Assembly: GCF_014203535.1 (NCBI RefSeq)
Contig: NZ_JACHJI010000002.1
Span: 563,042 to 627,041 of the forward strand
Direction of reading: 5' to 3'
DNA: 64,000 bases
Source: Streptomyces griseomycini
Lineage (GTDB): Bacteria > Actinomycetota > Actinomycetes > Streptomycetales > Streptomycetaceae
Shown here one piece after another: positions 7,783 through 15,561 of the stretch. Within the stretch, counting starts at the first letter, position 1. Each line of letters opens with the position of its first letter. The position numbers and the translations under genes were made by a program. Below the pieces are notes generated by a model. It saw nothing but the letters and a program-made list of their open reading frames with translations. It did no database searches and was not told the DNA's origin.

Positions 7783-8865
7783 CCGAGTCCACCTCGCCGG
7801 GCGTGAGCTCGACGTCGTACACCAGCGGTCCCCCGGCCACGTCCACGCGCGCCGCGCGCGAACCGTACGGGGCGGCCGTCACCGGGAGCAGGTAGCCGCC
7901 CGGGGACGGCACCGAGACGACGTACGCGCCGTCGGCGAGCGAGACCACGCGGTCCACCCGGCGTCCGCCCGGGGCCGGCAGGGCGACGGCCGCGCCCTCC
8001 ACCGGCTCGCCGTCGGCGGTGCGGACGAAACCGTGCACCACCGAGGCGGAGCCGCGCTGCGCGGGGAGCACCGAGGCCGCGGGCGCCACCGGGCCGGCGG
8101 CGTCCTCCTTCGGCTCGACCGCCAGGTGCGGCAGCCGCTTCTCCAGGGCGGCCGGCAGCCACCAGTCGGACCTGCCGAGCAGGTGCATCGCGGCCGGCAC
8201 CAGCGCCGTGCGCGGGATGAACGCGTCCAGGGCGACGGCGGCGAGACCCACGCCCGCCATGGCCGCGCCGTAGTCGCCGCTGAGCACGAAGGCGAGGAAG
8301 ACGCAGACCATGATCAGGGCCGCGGAGTCGATGACCCGGCTGGTCTGCGCGAGCCCGACGCGCACCGCGCGGGCGTTGTCCCGGGTGTGCACCCACTCCT
8401 CGTGCATCCGGCTCACCAGGAACACCTGGTGGTCCGTGGAGAGGCCGAACAGCAGCGAGAGCATGATGATCGGCAGGAAGGAGGCGATGGGGCCCTCCTC
8501 GCCCAGGCCCAGCAGGTCCGGCCCCCAGCCCCACTGGAAGATCGCCACGAGGACGCCGAAGGAGGCGGCCGCCGCGAGCAGGTTCATCACGGCGGCCGTC
8601 AGCGGCACCACCAGGGAGCGGAAGGCGAGCAGCAGGAGCGGGAAGCCTAGGCCGACGATCGTGCCGACGAACAGCGACAGCAGCGGGACCGCGAGCGCGG
8701 CCATCAGGACGACCGCCAGGACGGCGACGGACCGCGGACGGCGTTCCACGGTGGCGGACCACCGCGCGGCGAGACCGCTCGGCCGTTCCGCCTCGGGCCC
8801 CCGGTCCGCGAGCCTGCGGCGCCGGCGGCGGCTGAGCACCCGGGGGCCGAGCAGCGCGGGCAGCC
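7775..8865 (-). pseudogene. Broken MMPL-family transporter (RND-like), N-terminus and central part missing
   Basis: About 360 codons are open, against roughly 700 or more for a complete MMPL protein. The frame begins after a TGA with LPALLGPRVLSRRRRRRLA, a stretch normally found after the first membrane bundle. It passes through one membrane segment ending LAVPLLSLFVG and jumps straight to TIVGLGFPLLLLAFRSLVVP, which belongs to the second bundle. The rest of that bundle is intact (LSLLFGLSTDHQVFLVSRM). It ends with a carboxypeptidase-regulatory-like beta domain (VVHGFVRTADGEPVEGAAVA). The N-terminal half and an internal block are therefore deleted. The first in-frame GTG is at 8839. Transport is unlikely to survive. 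Confidence 0.8.
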
Positions 8866-8869
8866 CCGC

Positions 8870-9493
8870 TCACAGGGACCGGGAACCGGGGCCGGACTCC
8901 GTGGAGCAGCCGGGACGGGCCGGACAGGCGGACGGGTCCTGAGGAGTCCGCGCGCCGCCGGGCCGGTCCGCGGGGCGCGCCGTCAGGAGTTCCGCGACCC
9001 GGACGGTGCGCGCGCCGAGCGCCGTGAGCCGGTCGAGCGCCTCGCGGTGCTGTGCGTCGTCCACGCTCGCGGTGGCGTCGCCGACCACGGCCACGCCGTA
9101 GCCCAGGCGCAGCGCCGTCTCGGCCGTGGACGCGACCCCGTGCGCGGTGGACAGCCCGGCGACGACCACCTCGGTGACCCCCTCACGGCGCAGGATCCCG
9201 TGCAGCTCGGTGTCCTCGAAGGCGTCCAGGCCGTGCTTGGTCACCAGGTGGTCGCCCGCGCGCGGGGCGCAGTCGGGGACCAGCCGGTCGGGGGCCGCGT
9301 CGGCACCGCCGTCCGCACCGTCGGCGCGGACGTACCGGACGAGGACGACCGTCGAGGAACCGGTGTCCGCGAAGTGCGCGCGCAGCCTCGCGCACGCGGC
9401 GACCACCACGTCGCCGCCGACCGGCCGCCACGGCATGTCGACGATCCACTGCTGCGGGTCGATCAGGACGAGTGCCGTGCGGGCACCGGCCAT
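8870..9493 (-). CDS. Isochorismatase-like (cysteine hydrolase fold) protein without the catalytic Cys
   Basis: The first 170 residues of this 207-residue protein fit the isochorismatase-like fold. Asp12 (ALVLIDPQQ) and Lys86 (HLVTKHGLD) of the Asp-Lys-Cys triad are present. The nucleophile loop reads AGLSTAHGVASTAE, which places Gly119 where Cys is normally found. The protein may therefore be a non-hydrolytic relative or use another mechanism. The C-terminal 35 residues are Pro- and Arg-rich and may have been acquired by read-through into the remains of the MMPL gene, whose open part starts 4 bp away. The substrate is unknown. Confidence 0.75.
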   Translation of the reverse strand: MAGARTALVLIDPQQWIVDMPWRPVGGDVVVAACARLRAHFADTGSSTVVLVRYVRADGADGGADAAPDRLVPDCAPRAGDHLVTKHGLDAFEDTELHGILRREGVTEVVVAGLSTAHGVASTAETALRLGYGVAVVGDATASVDDAQHREALDRLTALGARTVRVAELLTARPADRPGGARTPQDPSACPARPGCSTESGPGSRSL

Positions 9494-9521
9494 CGCTTCC
9501 CCCCGGGAGTGGTCCGGTCCT

Positions 9522-10901
9522 TCACGCCTGCTTCGACGCGAGTTCGATCACCGTGATGTCCGACGGCGCCCCGACCCGGGTGGGCGGGCCCCAGGCGCCG
9601 GCGCCGCGGGAGACGTAGAGCTGGGTGTCGCCGTAGCGGTCCAGGCCGGCGAGGGTGGGGTTGGCGGCGCCGGCGATGAGGCTGCCGGGCCAGAGCTGGC
9701 CGCCGTGGGTGTGCCCGGAGAGCTGGAGGTCGACGCCGTGGTCGACGGCCTCGTGGATCTGCACCGGCTGGTGGGCGAGCAGCACGCACGCGCGTGCCCG
9801 GTCCCGGTCCCCGAGCGCCTTCGCGTAGTCGGGGCCCTGGCCCTCGTCCTCGCCGGCCACGTCGTTCACTCCCGCCAGGTCGAAGTGCGGGAGTTCCGTG
9901 CGGGCGTTCTCCAACGGGCGCAGGCCGAGGCGGCGCACCTCCGCGACCCACTGCTCGGCGCCGGAGAAGTACTCGTGGTTGCCGGTGACGAAGAAGGAGC
10001 CGTGACGCGCCGTCAGTTGCGCCAGCGGGGCCGCGGCCGGGCCGAGGTCCTTCACGCTGCCGTCCACCAGGTCGCCGACGACCGCGATCAGGTCGGGCTG
10101 GGTCGAGTTGATCGTGTCGACGACCTTCTGCGCGAAACCGCGGCCGAGGACCGGTCCCAGGTGGATGTCGCTGACCACCGCGATGCGGTAACCGTGCGCG
10201 GCGCGCGGCAGCTTGGCGAGCGGCACGGTGACCCGCTTCACCTGCGGTCCGCGCAGCACGCCGTACGTCCCGTAGCCGACGGTCCCCAGGGCCGCGGCGG
10301 CGGCGGCCCCGCCGACGACCCGGGAGACGAACAGGCGGCGGGAGGGTCCGGAAGGGGCGCCGGCGCCCGGCGTTCCGGCCGCGTCCTCGGGGCGGTCGGG
10401 CTGCGACGGCCCGGGCGCGGGACCGGCCGCGGCGGCGGGGTCGGCCGCCGGGACGGGACCGGCCGCCGAGACGGGGGCGGTCGTGGCGGCGGAGCCCGCG
10501 GCCGGTGCGGCGGCCGGCGCTCCCGCCGGTATCGGCGTCGGTTCCGGCCGTTCTCCGGCCGCCGTCCGCGCCGACCTGGCCCGCCGCTCCAGGAACCACC
10601 GCAGCACGGGCCGCACGAGCTCGCCCGCGAGCACGGCCAGCAGCAGGTAGAGGGACAGGGCCAGCCACAGGAAGCCGGGCCAGGCCAGGACCTGTTGGAG
10701 CCGGAAGGGGGCGTCGCTGCGGCCGACGACGAAGGCGGCCACCGTCAGCGCCCAGCCGCCGGCGATCACCGCCGCGCCCACGCGGCGCACCGGGCCCGGT
10801 CCCCGGGTGGTGTCCCGGAACAGCCGGCGCCACACGTACCAGTTGCCCGTCACCAGGACGGCCAGGACGAGCAGCGCGACGAGTACGAAAACGATGGCCA
10901 C
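9522..10901 (-). CDS. Membrane-anchored metallophosphoesterase
   Basis: This 459-residue protein has about four N-terminal membrane segments (residues 1-105) and a long Ala/Pro-rich linker with a Tat-like SRRLFVSRVVGG segment. A C-terminal calcineurin-type phosphoesterase domain follows. The metal-binding motifs are in order: VVSDIHLGP (D-x-H), AVVGDLVDGS (GD), VTGNHEYF (GNHE) and LSGHTHGGQLWP (GHTH). This is the YkuE/YaeI-like layout of phosphoesterases that act on the outer side of the membrane, so its substrate may be lipid- or wall-linked. GTG 10901 is preceded by AGGGGAA. Confidence 0.9.
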   Translation of the reverse strand: MAIVFVLVALLVLAVLVTGNWYVWRRLFRDTTRGPGPVRRVGAAVIAGGWALTVAAFVVGRSDAPFRLQQVLAWPGFLWLALSLYLLLAVLAGELVRPVLRWFLERRARSARTAAGERPEPTPIPAGAPAAAPAAGSAATTAPVSAAGPVPAADPAAAAGPAPGPSQPDRPEDAAGTPGAGAPSGPSRRLFVSRVVGGAAAAAALGTVGYGTYGVLRGPQVKRVTVPLAKLPRAAHGYRIAVVSDIHLGPVLGRGFAQKVVDTINSTQPDLIAVVGDLVDGSVKDLGPAAAPLAQLTARHGSFFVTGNHEYFSGAEQWVAEVRRLGLRPLENARTELPHFDLAGVNDVAGEDEGQGPDYAKALGDRDRARACVLLAHQPVQIHEAVDHGVDLQLSGHTHGGQLWPGSLIAGAANPTLAGLDRYGDTQLYVSRGAGAWGPPTRVGAPSDITVIELASKQA

Positions 10902-10925
10902 GGTGCGGAGTTCCCCTGCTTCCGG

Positions 10926-11174
10926 TCAGGACGTCCGTGACGTCCGGCTCAGTGCGCGCAGACCGCGCAACCCGATGCCCCCGATGACCGTCCCCAATAC
11001 GAAGGAGACGACGGCGAGCGTCAGGTGAACGAAGAAGTAAGCCGTCGGGTGCCCGTCCTCGAACGCGAGTCCGCTGCTGTCCTTGACCAGGTTCTTGACG
11101 AAAGTGATCCAGATGACCCAGCTCCACACCCCGAAGGCGAGCAGGAACCAGGAGACGGGGCGGCTGAGTTTCAC
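10926..11174 (-). CDS. Small two-segment membrane protein (SCO4848-type)
   Basis: This 82-residue protein begins VKLSRPVSWFLLAFGVWSWV, has a short extracytoplasmic stretch (KDSSGLAFEDGHPTAYF) and a second membrane segment (VHLTLAVVSFVLGTVIGGIG), and ends in a basic tail. From memory it matches the small membrane protein conserved next to the D-Ala-D-Ala carboxypeptidase gene across Streptomyces. GTG 11174 has GAAAGG about 12 nt upstream. Function is unknown; the neighbourhood suggests an envelope role. Confidence 0.8.
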   Translation of the reverse strand: MKLSRPVSWFLLAFGVWSWVIWITFVKNLVKDSSGLAFEDGHPTAYFFVHLTLAVVSFVLGTVIGGIGLRGLRALSRTSRTS

Positions 11175-11333
11175 CAGAACAGACCTTTCGTCGCGACGCC
11201 GGTCCCCCTCTGCCGGCCGGGGGTCCCGGGGGTGTCCCCCGGAGGAGCACGGCACGGGTCCAGTATCTCCGGCACCTGTCCGGTTCCTTGCCCGGGGTGG
11301 GGACCGGGACGGGACGCCCCCAGGTGTGGCATG

Positions 11334-11339
11334 TACCTT
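11334..11339 (+). promoter_or_regulatory. -10 box (TACCTT) for a leaderless carboxypeptidase transcript
   Basis: TACCTT lies 7 nt before the GTG at 11347 and there is no Shine-Dalgarno sequence. The same TACCTT-N7-start layout recurs before the SWIM gene at 63119. Confidence 0.55.
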
Positions 11340-11346
11340 TCCGACC

Positions 11347-12645
11347 GTGCCCGCATCCGAGAACACCGTCCGGCGATCGCTCCTGGTCACCTCCGCCGTC
11401 CTGTTGTCCACCGCGCTGACCGCGCCCGTCGCCCTCGCGGCCCCGAAGCCGTCGGCCACTCCCTCGGCCACGCCCCCGGCGAAGATGTCGACCGTGGGCG
11501 GCGCCCGGCTCGGGCAGCCGGGGACCCAGGTCAACCTCGCGAGCGGGGTCCCGGTGCTGCCGAAGGACCTGTCCGCCCGGTCCTGGATCGTCGCCGACGC
11601 CGAGTCCGGCGACGTGCTGGCCGCGCACAACGCCCACTGGCGGCTGGCCCCGGCGAGCACGCTGAAGATGCTGTTCGCCGACACGCTGCTGCCCAAGTGG
11701 CCCAAGTCGACAAAGCACAAGGTGGAGGTCTCCGACCTGGCCGGCGTCGGCTCCGGTTCCAGCATGGTCGGGATCAAGGAGGACGAGACCTACACCGTCC
11801 ACGACCTGTGGCTCGGGGTCTTCCTGCGGTCCGGCAACGACGCCGTGCACGTGCTGTCGGCGATGAACGGCGGCGTCGAGAAGACCGTCGAGGAGATGAA
11901 CGAGCACGCCGAGGAGCTCCAGGCCCTCGACACCTACGTGGTCAGCCCCGACGGCTACGACGCCGAGAGGCAGGTGTCCTCCGCGTACGACCTGACGCTG
12001 ATCGCCCGGTCCGGGCTGCAGAAGAAGGACTTCCGGGAGTACAGCTCGACGGTCAGGGCGAAGTTCCCCGGCGAGACGAAGAAGAACAAGAAGGGCAAGA
12101 AGGTCCGCGGGTCCTTCGAGATCCAGAACACCAACCGGCTGCTGTCCGGCGACTACGACGTGCCCGTCTACGAGGGCATAGCCGGCGTGAAGAACGGCAA
12201 CACCACCAGCGCGGGCTCCACCTTCACCGGGGTCGCCGAGCGCGACGGCAGGGTGCTGCTGGTCACCGTGATGAACCCGGGGAAGGACGAGCACAACGGG
12301 GTCTACAAGGAGACCGCGAGGCTCTTCGACTGGGGGTTCAAGGCGGCCGGCAAGGTCGAGCCGGTGGGTGAGCTGGTGCCGCCGAAGGGCGCCGTGCAGG
12401 CGGACGCCAGGCCGGGCGCGACCGCGTCCCCCGGTGCGGCCGGGGGTGCCGGGGACGGCGCGGCCGGGGTGGCCGGGGCGGGGTCGAACCCGGTGGCGAG
12501 TGCCCCGGCCGGGAACGGCTCCAGCGGTATCGGGGTCGCCCTGGGCATCACCGGCGGGGTGCTGGTGCTGCTCGCGGGGGGCGCGTTCCTGGTCAACCGC
12601 CGCTGGCCGCTGCCGGACCTGGTGCGGCGCCGCCCGCGTCCGTGA
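11347..12645 (+). CDS. D-alanyl-D-alanine carboxypeptidase (PBP5/DacA-like, S11 family)
   Basis: This 432-residue exported peptidoglycan-trimming enzyme starts with a signal peptide (residues 1-32, cleaved near VALAAPKP). The serine penicillin-binding motifs are clear: S104-T-L-K107, S162-G-N, and K282-N-G in place of the commoner K-T-G. A Gly/Ala-rich linker (about residues 355-395) leads to a C-terminal membrane helix (IGVALGITGGVLVLLAGGAF) and a basic tail, so the enzyme is membrane-tethered. Its 3' end overlaps the convergent YihY gene by 53 bp. Confidence 0.93.
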   Translation: MPASENTVRRSLLVTSAVLLSTALTAPVALAAPKPSATPSATPPAKMSTVGGARLGQPGTQVNLASGVPVLPKDLSARSWIVADAESGDVLAAHNAHWRLAPASTLKMLFADTLLPKWPKSTKHKVEVSDLAGVGSGSSMVGIKEDETYTVHDLWLGVFLRSGNDAVHVLSAMNGGVEKTVEEMNEHAEELQALDTYVVSPDGYDAERQVSSAYDLTLIARSGLQKKDFREYSSTVRAKFPGETKKNKKGKKVRGSFEIQNTNRLLSGDYDVPVYEGIAGVKNGNTTSAGSTFTGVAERDGRVLLVTVMNPGKDEHNGVYKETARLFDWGFKAAGKVEPVGELVPPKGAVQADARPGATASPGAAGGAGDGAAGVAGAGSNPVASAPAGNGSSGIGVALGITGGVLVLLAGGAFLVNRRWPLPDLVRRRPRP

Positions 12646-13516
12646 GTCCGGTCTCCTCGGACTCGGCCCCCTTGCTCGGCGTCGCCGTCCAGGCGGCGCA
12701 GAACAGGACGAGTTTCGCGGTGAAGTTGATCCACAGCAGCAGGGCGACCGGCACGCCGAACGCGCCGTACATGCTCTTCGTGGCGACGCCCTGCATGTAG
12801 CCGCTGAGCAGCAGCTTCAGCAGTTCGAAGCCGACCGCGCCGGTGATCGCGGCCACCAGCAGGCGGCGCCGGGCGGGTTCGACGCCGGGCAGCAGGGTCA
12901 GGACGTACAGCAGGAGCAGGAAGTCGGCGCCCACGGCGACGGCGAACGCCGCGGTCTGCAGGACGATCCCGCCCCAGCCGCCCTTCTCCAGCCCGATGGC
13001 GTCGCTGATCCGGCCGACCAGCGCGGAGGCGACCGTGGAGACGACCAGGGTGACCAGGAGCGCGCCGCCCAGCCCGACGAGGACGCCCGCGTCCCTGCCC
13101 CTGCCCAGGACGGGGTTCTCCTCCTCGTCGGGCAGCTCCCACACCGCGCGCAGGCACTCGCGCATGGAGCCGGCCCATCGGATGCCGGTGAACAGCAGGA
13201 CGGCGCCGGCGATGAGGCCGACGGTGCCGGCGTTCTGCACCAGGTCGTCGATGTTCAGCTGCTCGGAGATGCCGGGCACCTGGTCGGCGATCTTGTTCTG
13301 GAGGGTGTTCTGCTGGTCCTGGCTGAGCGTGGCGGCGCCGATCGCGGCGGCCACGGTGAGCAGCGGGAACAGCGCGACGAAGCTGGTGAACGTCATCGCG
13401 GCGGCCAGCCGCGTCCAGTGCACGCGGTCCAGGCGCTCGTACGACCGCCACGCGTGCGTGAGCATCAGCCGCGCCACCCACGGTCCGACGGCCGGGAGCT
13501 TCTTCAGCCAGTCCAT
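12593..13516 (-). CDS. YihY/BrkB-family inner membrane protein
   Basis: This 307-residue membrane protein has six predicted helices. The family opening is present (RLDRVHWTRLAAAMTFTSF, then VALFPLLTVAAAIG). The long amphipathic loop (QNKIADQVPGISEQLNIDDL) and the conserved end GAFGVPVALLLWINFTAKLV also fit. It was once annotated as ribonuclease BN, but that activity is not supported for this family. ATG 13516 is the only reasonable start. It is convergent with the carboxypeptidase gene, which it overlaps. Confidence 0.88.
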   Translation of the reverse strand: MDWLKKLPAVGPWVARLMLTHAWRSYERLDRVHWTRLAAAMTFTSFVALFPLLTVAAAIGAATLSQDQQNTLQNKIADQVPGISEQLNIDDLVQNAGTVGLIAGAVLLFTGIRWAGSMRECLRAVWELPDEEENPVLGRGRDAGVLVGLGGALLVTLVVSTVASALVGRISDAIGLEKGGWGGIVLQTAAFAVAVGADFLLLLYVLTLLPGVEPARRRLLVAAITGAVGFELLKLLLSGYMQGVATKSMYGAFGVPVALLLWINFTAKLVLFCAAWTATPSKGAESEETGLTDAGGAAPGPAAASGG

Positions 13517-13947
13517 GAACCGACTCTGCCCCCGCCGCGGAAGCCCCATGTCCGGGTGCTCCGGAACCGCACGCCGGTGGCCGGCGCCGTGCCGGCCACG
13601 GCTCCGGAGACGGTGTCCGCGCCCGGGCGGAGCCGGGAGCGGGGGAGGCCGGCGGCCGGGCACGGCCGCCGCACGGCGGCGCCGGCGGGGTTCGCCGCGC
13701 AGGACACGGCGTACGGGCGCACGCCGCGCACGCGCGCGTGGCGGTGGGTGCCGAGCGCGTCGCCGGCGTGGGCGGCCGTGCGGCCGGCGACGGAGGAGAG
13801 CGCCTCGGCGGTGGGCGGGTCGGGTCCGGCGGGGCCGCGCAGGTGCGGGGAGGGGGCGGGGCCGGCGGCGCGGGCGAGCGGTCCGGCGGTGGCGAGGCCG
13901 AGCAGCCCGCGCCGGTGCCGGGCGGTGCCCTCCTGCCGGAGGGCACC
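13517..13947 (-). other. 431-bp stretch with an open minus frame but no start codon; possible gene remnant
   Basis: Between the UbiA stop and the YihY start the minus strand is open from just after TGA 13950 to a stop at 13504. It reads RHRRGLLGLATAGPLARAAG near its start, like the beginning of a Tat-type signal, and continues with PDPPTAEALSSVAGRTAAHA and RVRGVRPYAVSC. There is no ATG or GTG before this signal-like part and no ribosome site. It may be a gene that lost its start, or chance openness in high-GC DNA. No family was recognised. Confidence 0.3.
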
Positions 13948-14892
13948 TCACCAGCCCGCCACCGCCAGGGCGTACATCGCCGCCCACACCAGGCCGATGA
14001 GGGCGAGCGCGCGGTCGTGCAGGACCACCTCCTCGGGTTCGCCGGCGGTCCCGCGGTCGGCGAAGACGGCGTACCTCAGGACGGCGAGGACGAAGGCGAC
14101 CACGGACAGCTCCCGCCAGGGCAGCAGGCCGGTGTGCGGCGCCCCGCCCCCCTCCAGGGCCCACAGGCAGTAGCCGAGGACGGCGACGCCGGCCGCGAGC
14201 TGCCAGACGAAGCGGAGGTAGCCGGTGGTGTACTCGGTGAGCAACGCGCGCGTGGCGCCCGCTTTCCCGGCCATCTGCACGGCCTCGGAGTAGCGCTTGG
14301 CCGCGACCATGAACAGCGCGCCGAAGCCGGTGGTGATCAGGAACCAGCGCGACAGCGGGATGCCGAGCGCGAGCCCGCCGGCCACCGCCCGCATCAGGAA
14401 GCCGGTGGTGACGACGACGAGGTCGACGACGAGGACGTGCTTGAGGCTGACGCAGTACGCCAGTTGCATGCCGAGGTACGCGGTCAGCAGCGCGGCGACC
14501 TGCGGCGGGCACAGCCGGGCCGCGGCGACGGGCGCGAGGACGCCGAGGGCGACGCCGACGGCGTAGGCGGCCGGCACCGGGACCTGGCCGGCGGCGACCG
14601 GGCGGCGGCACTTGACGGGGTGGGCGCGGTCGGCCTCGGCGTCACGGGCGTCGTTGACCAGGTAGACGGCGGCGGCGCAGGCGGTGAACAGGACGAAGAC
14701 CAGCGCGAGCCGGGTCAGGACCGGCCAGGAGAAGAGTTCGCCGGCGGCGGCCGGGGCGGCGGCCACCAGGACGTTCTTGACCCACTGCTTGGGCCGCGCG
14801 GTTCTCAGCAGGCCCTTGAGGAGACCGCCCCGGGGGGACGGCGCCGCCTGCCGCCGGTCCGGGCGCCGGTGCAGGAGGGCGGTGTCGGTCAC
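13948..14892 (-). CDS. UbiA-family decaprenyl-phosphate phosphoribosyltransferase (DPPR synthase homologue)
   Basis: This 314-residue membrane protein has about nine helices. It carries the UbiA metal-binding motif in the form seen in mycobacterial Rv3806c: VNDARDAEADRAHPVKCRRP, an N-D-x-x-D-x-x-x-D-R-x-H-P string. The enzyme should transfer phosphoribose from PRPP to decaprenyl phosphate. GTG 14892 has GGGGAGG 7 nt upstream and overlaps the PAP2 stop by 4 nt, so the two are translationally coupled. With PAP2, DprE1 and DprE2 next door the pathway to decaprenylphosphoryl-arabinose looks complete. Confidence 0.88.
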   Translation of the reverse strand: MTDTALLHRRPDRRQAAPSPRGGLLKGLLRTARPKQWVKNVLVAAAPAAAGELFSWPVLTRLALVFVLFTACAAAVYLVNDARDAEADRAHPVKCRRPVAAGQVPVPAAYAVGVALGVLAPVAAARLCPPQVAALLTAYLGMQLAYCVSLKHVLVVDLVVVTTGFLMRAVAGGLALGIPLSRWFLITTGFGALFMVAAKRYSEAVQMAGKAGATRALLTEYTTGYLRFVWQLAAGVAVLGYCLWALEGGGAPHTGLLPWRELSVVAFVLAVLRYAVFADRGTAGEPEEVVLHDRALALIGLVWAAMYALAVAGW

Positions 14893-15449
14893 GCCGTGCC
14901 TCCCCGCATCCAGCGGGCGCCGAGCCGGGCCGTGAGCACGCCCAGGGCGGCGCCGGCCGCCACGTCCGAGGGGTGGTGCACGCCGGCCACCAGGCGGGAG
15001 AGGCAGACGGCGGCGGCGAGCGGGGGCACCGCGTGCGCCCCCAGCGCCCCGAAGGCGACGGCGGCGGCCGCGGCGGAGGTGGCGTGCGAGCTGGGGAAGG
15101 AGTGCCGGCCGACCGTGCCGACCAGGGGTTCGACCTGCGCGGGGCGCGGACGGCGCACGACCCGTTTCACGCCCATGCTGACGGCGTGCGCGCCCGCGGT
15201 GAGCACGGTGCCGCGCAGCCAGGCGCCGCGCCGTGGACGGTCCACGGCGGCTCCGGCCAGCCCCGCCGCGAGCCACAGCGCCGCGTGCTCCCCCGCCCAG
15301 GACAGGACGCGTGCGGCACCGGCCACGCGCGGGTCCGCACCGCACGCTCTGAAGGCCGCGCCGATCCGGTGGTCCATGCCGGGAAGACCGAGGGGGTGAG
15401 GGACGGGCCGGACGGGCCGGGGGTGGTGGGGGTCGTGGAGGTCGTCCAT
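14889..15449 (-). CDS. PAP2-family phosphatase, probable decaprenylphosphoryl-5-phosphoribose phosphatase
   Basis: This 186-residue membrane phosphatase has all three PAP2 motifs: KRVVRRPRP (K-x6-R-P), FPSSHATS (P-S-G/S-H) and SRLVAGVHHPSDV (S-R-x5-H). In mycobacteria the equivalent gene (Rv3807c) sits beside the DPPR synthase and is proposed to remove the 5-phosphate. The same adjacency and overlap is seen here. The ATG at 15449 has only a weak ribosome site. It is transcribed divergently from dprE1 across a 112-bp spacer. Confidence 0.87.
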   Translation of the reverse strand: MDDLHDPHHPRPVRPVPHPLGLPGMDHRIGAAFRACGADPRVAGAARVLSWAGEHAALWLAAGLAGAAVDRPRRGAWLRGTVLTAGAHAVSMGVKRVVRRPRPAQVEPLVGTVGRHSFPSSHATSAAAAAVAFGALGAHAVPPLAAAVCLSRLVAGVHHPSDVAAGAALGVLTARLGARWMRGGTA

Positions 15450-15537
15450 GTGGACTCACTGTTCACGCCCGACGGGCCGGAACTCCGCCGCTGTGGAGCG
15501 ACATCCCATTAATCACTCGTTTCGGGGACGGAATTGA

Positions 15538-15549
15538 CGTTTCGAAACG
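15538..15549. promoter_or_regulatory. 12-bp palindrome CGTTTCGAAACG in the divergent PAP2/dprE1 promoter region
   Basis: The perfect palindrome ends 13 bp before the dprE1 ATG. A partial copy of one arm (CGTTTCG) lies 20 bp further upstream at 15518-15524. It sits in the AT-richest part of the spacer. The cognate regulator is unknown. Confidence 0.4.
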
Positions 15550-15561
15550 AATCGCTCACCC

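Noticed and set aside
9463..12294. A 943-codon minus-strand frame across the metallophosphoesterase and carboxypeptidase genes
   Set aside because: It overlaps confirmed genes on both strands and is Arg/Gly/Pro-rich throughout with no domain, so it is a composition artefact.
12593..13516. YihY-family gene considered as ribonuclease BN
   Set aside because: That name came from an early misassignment; the protein is a multi-pass membrane protein with no nuclease motif.
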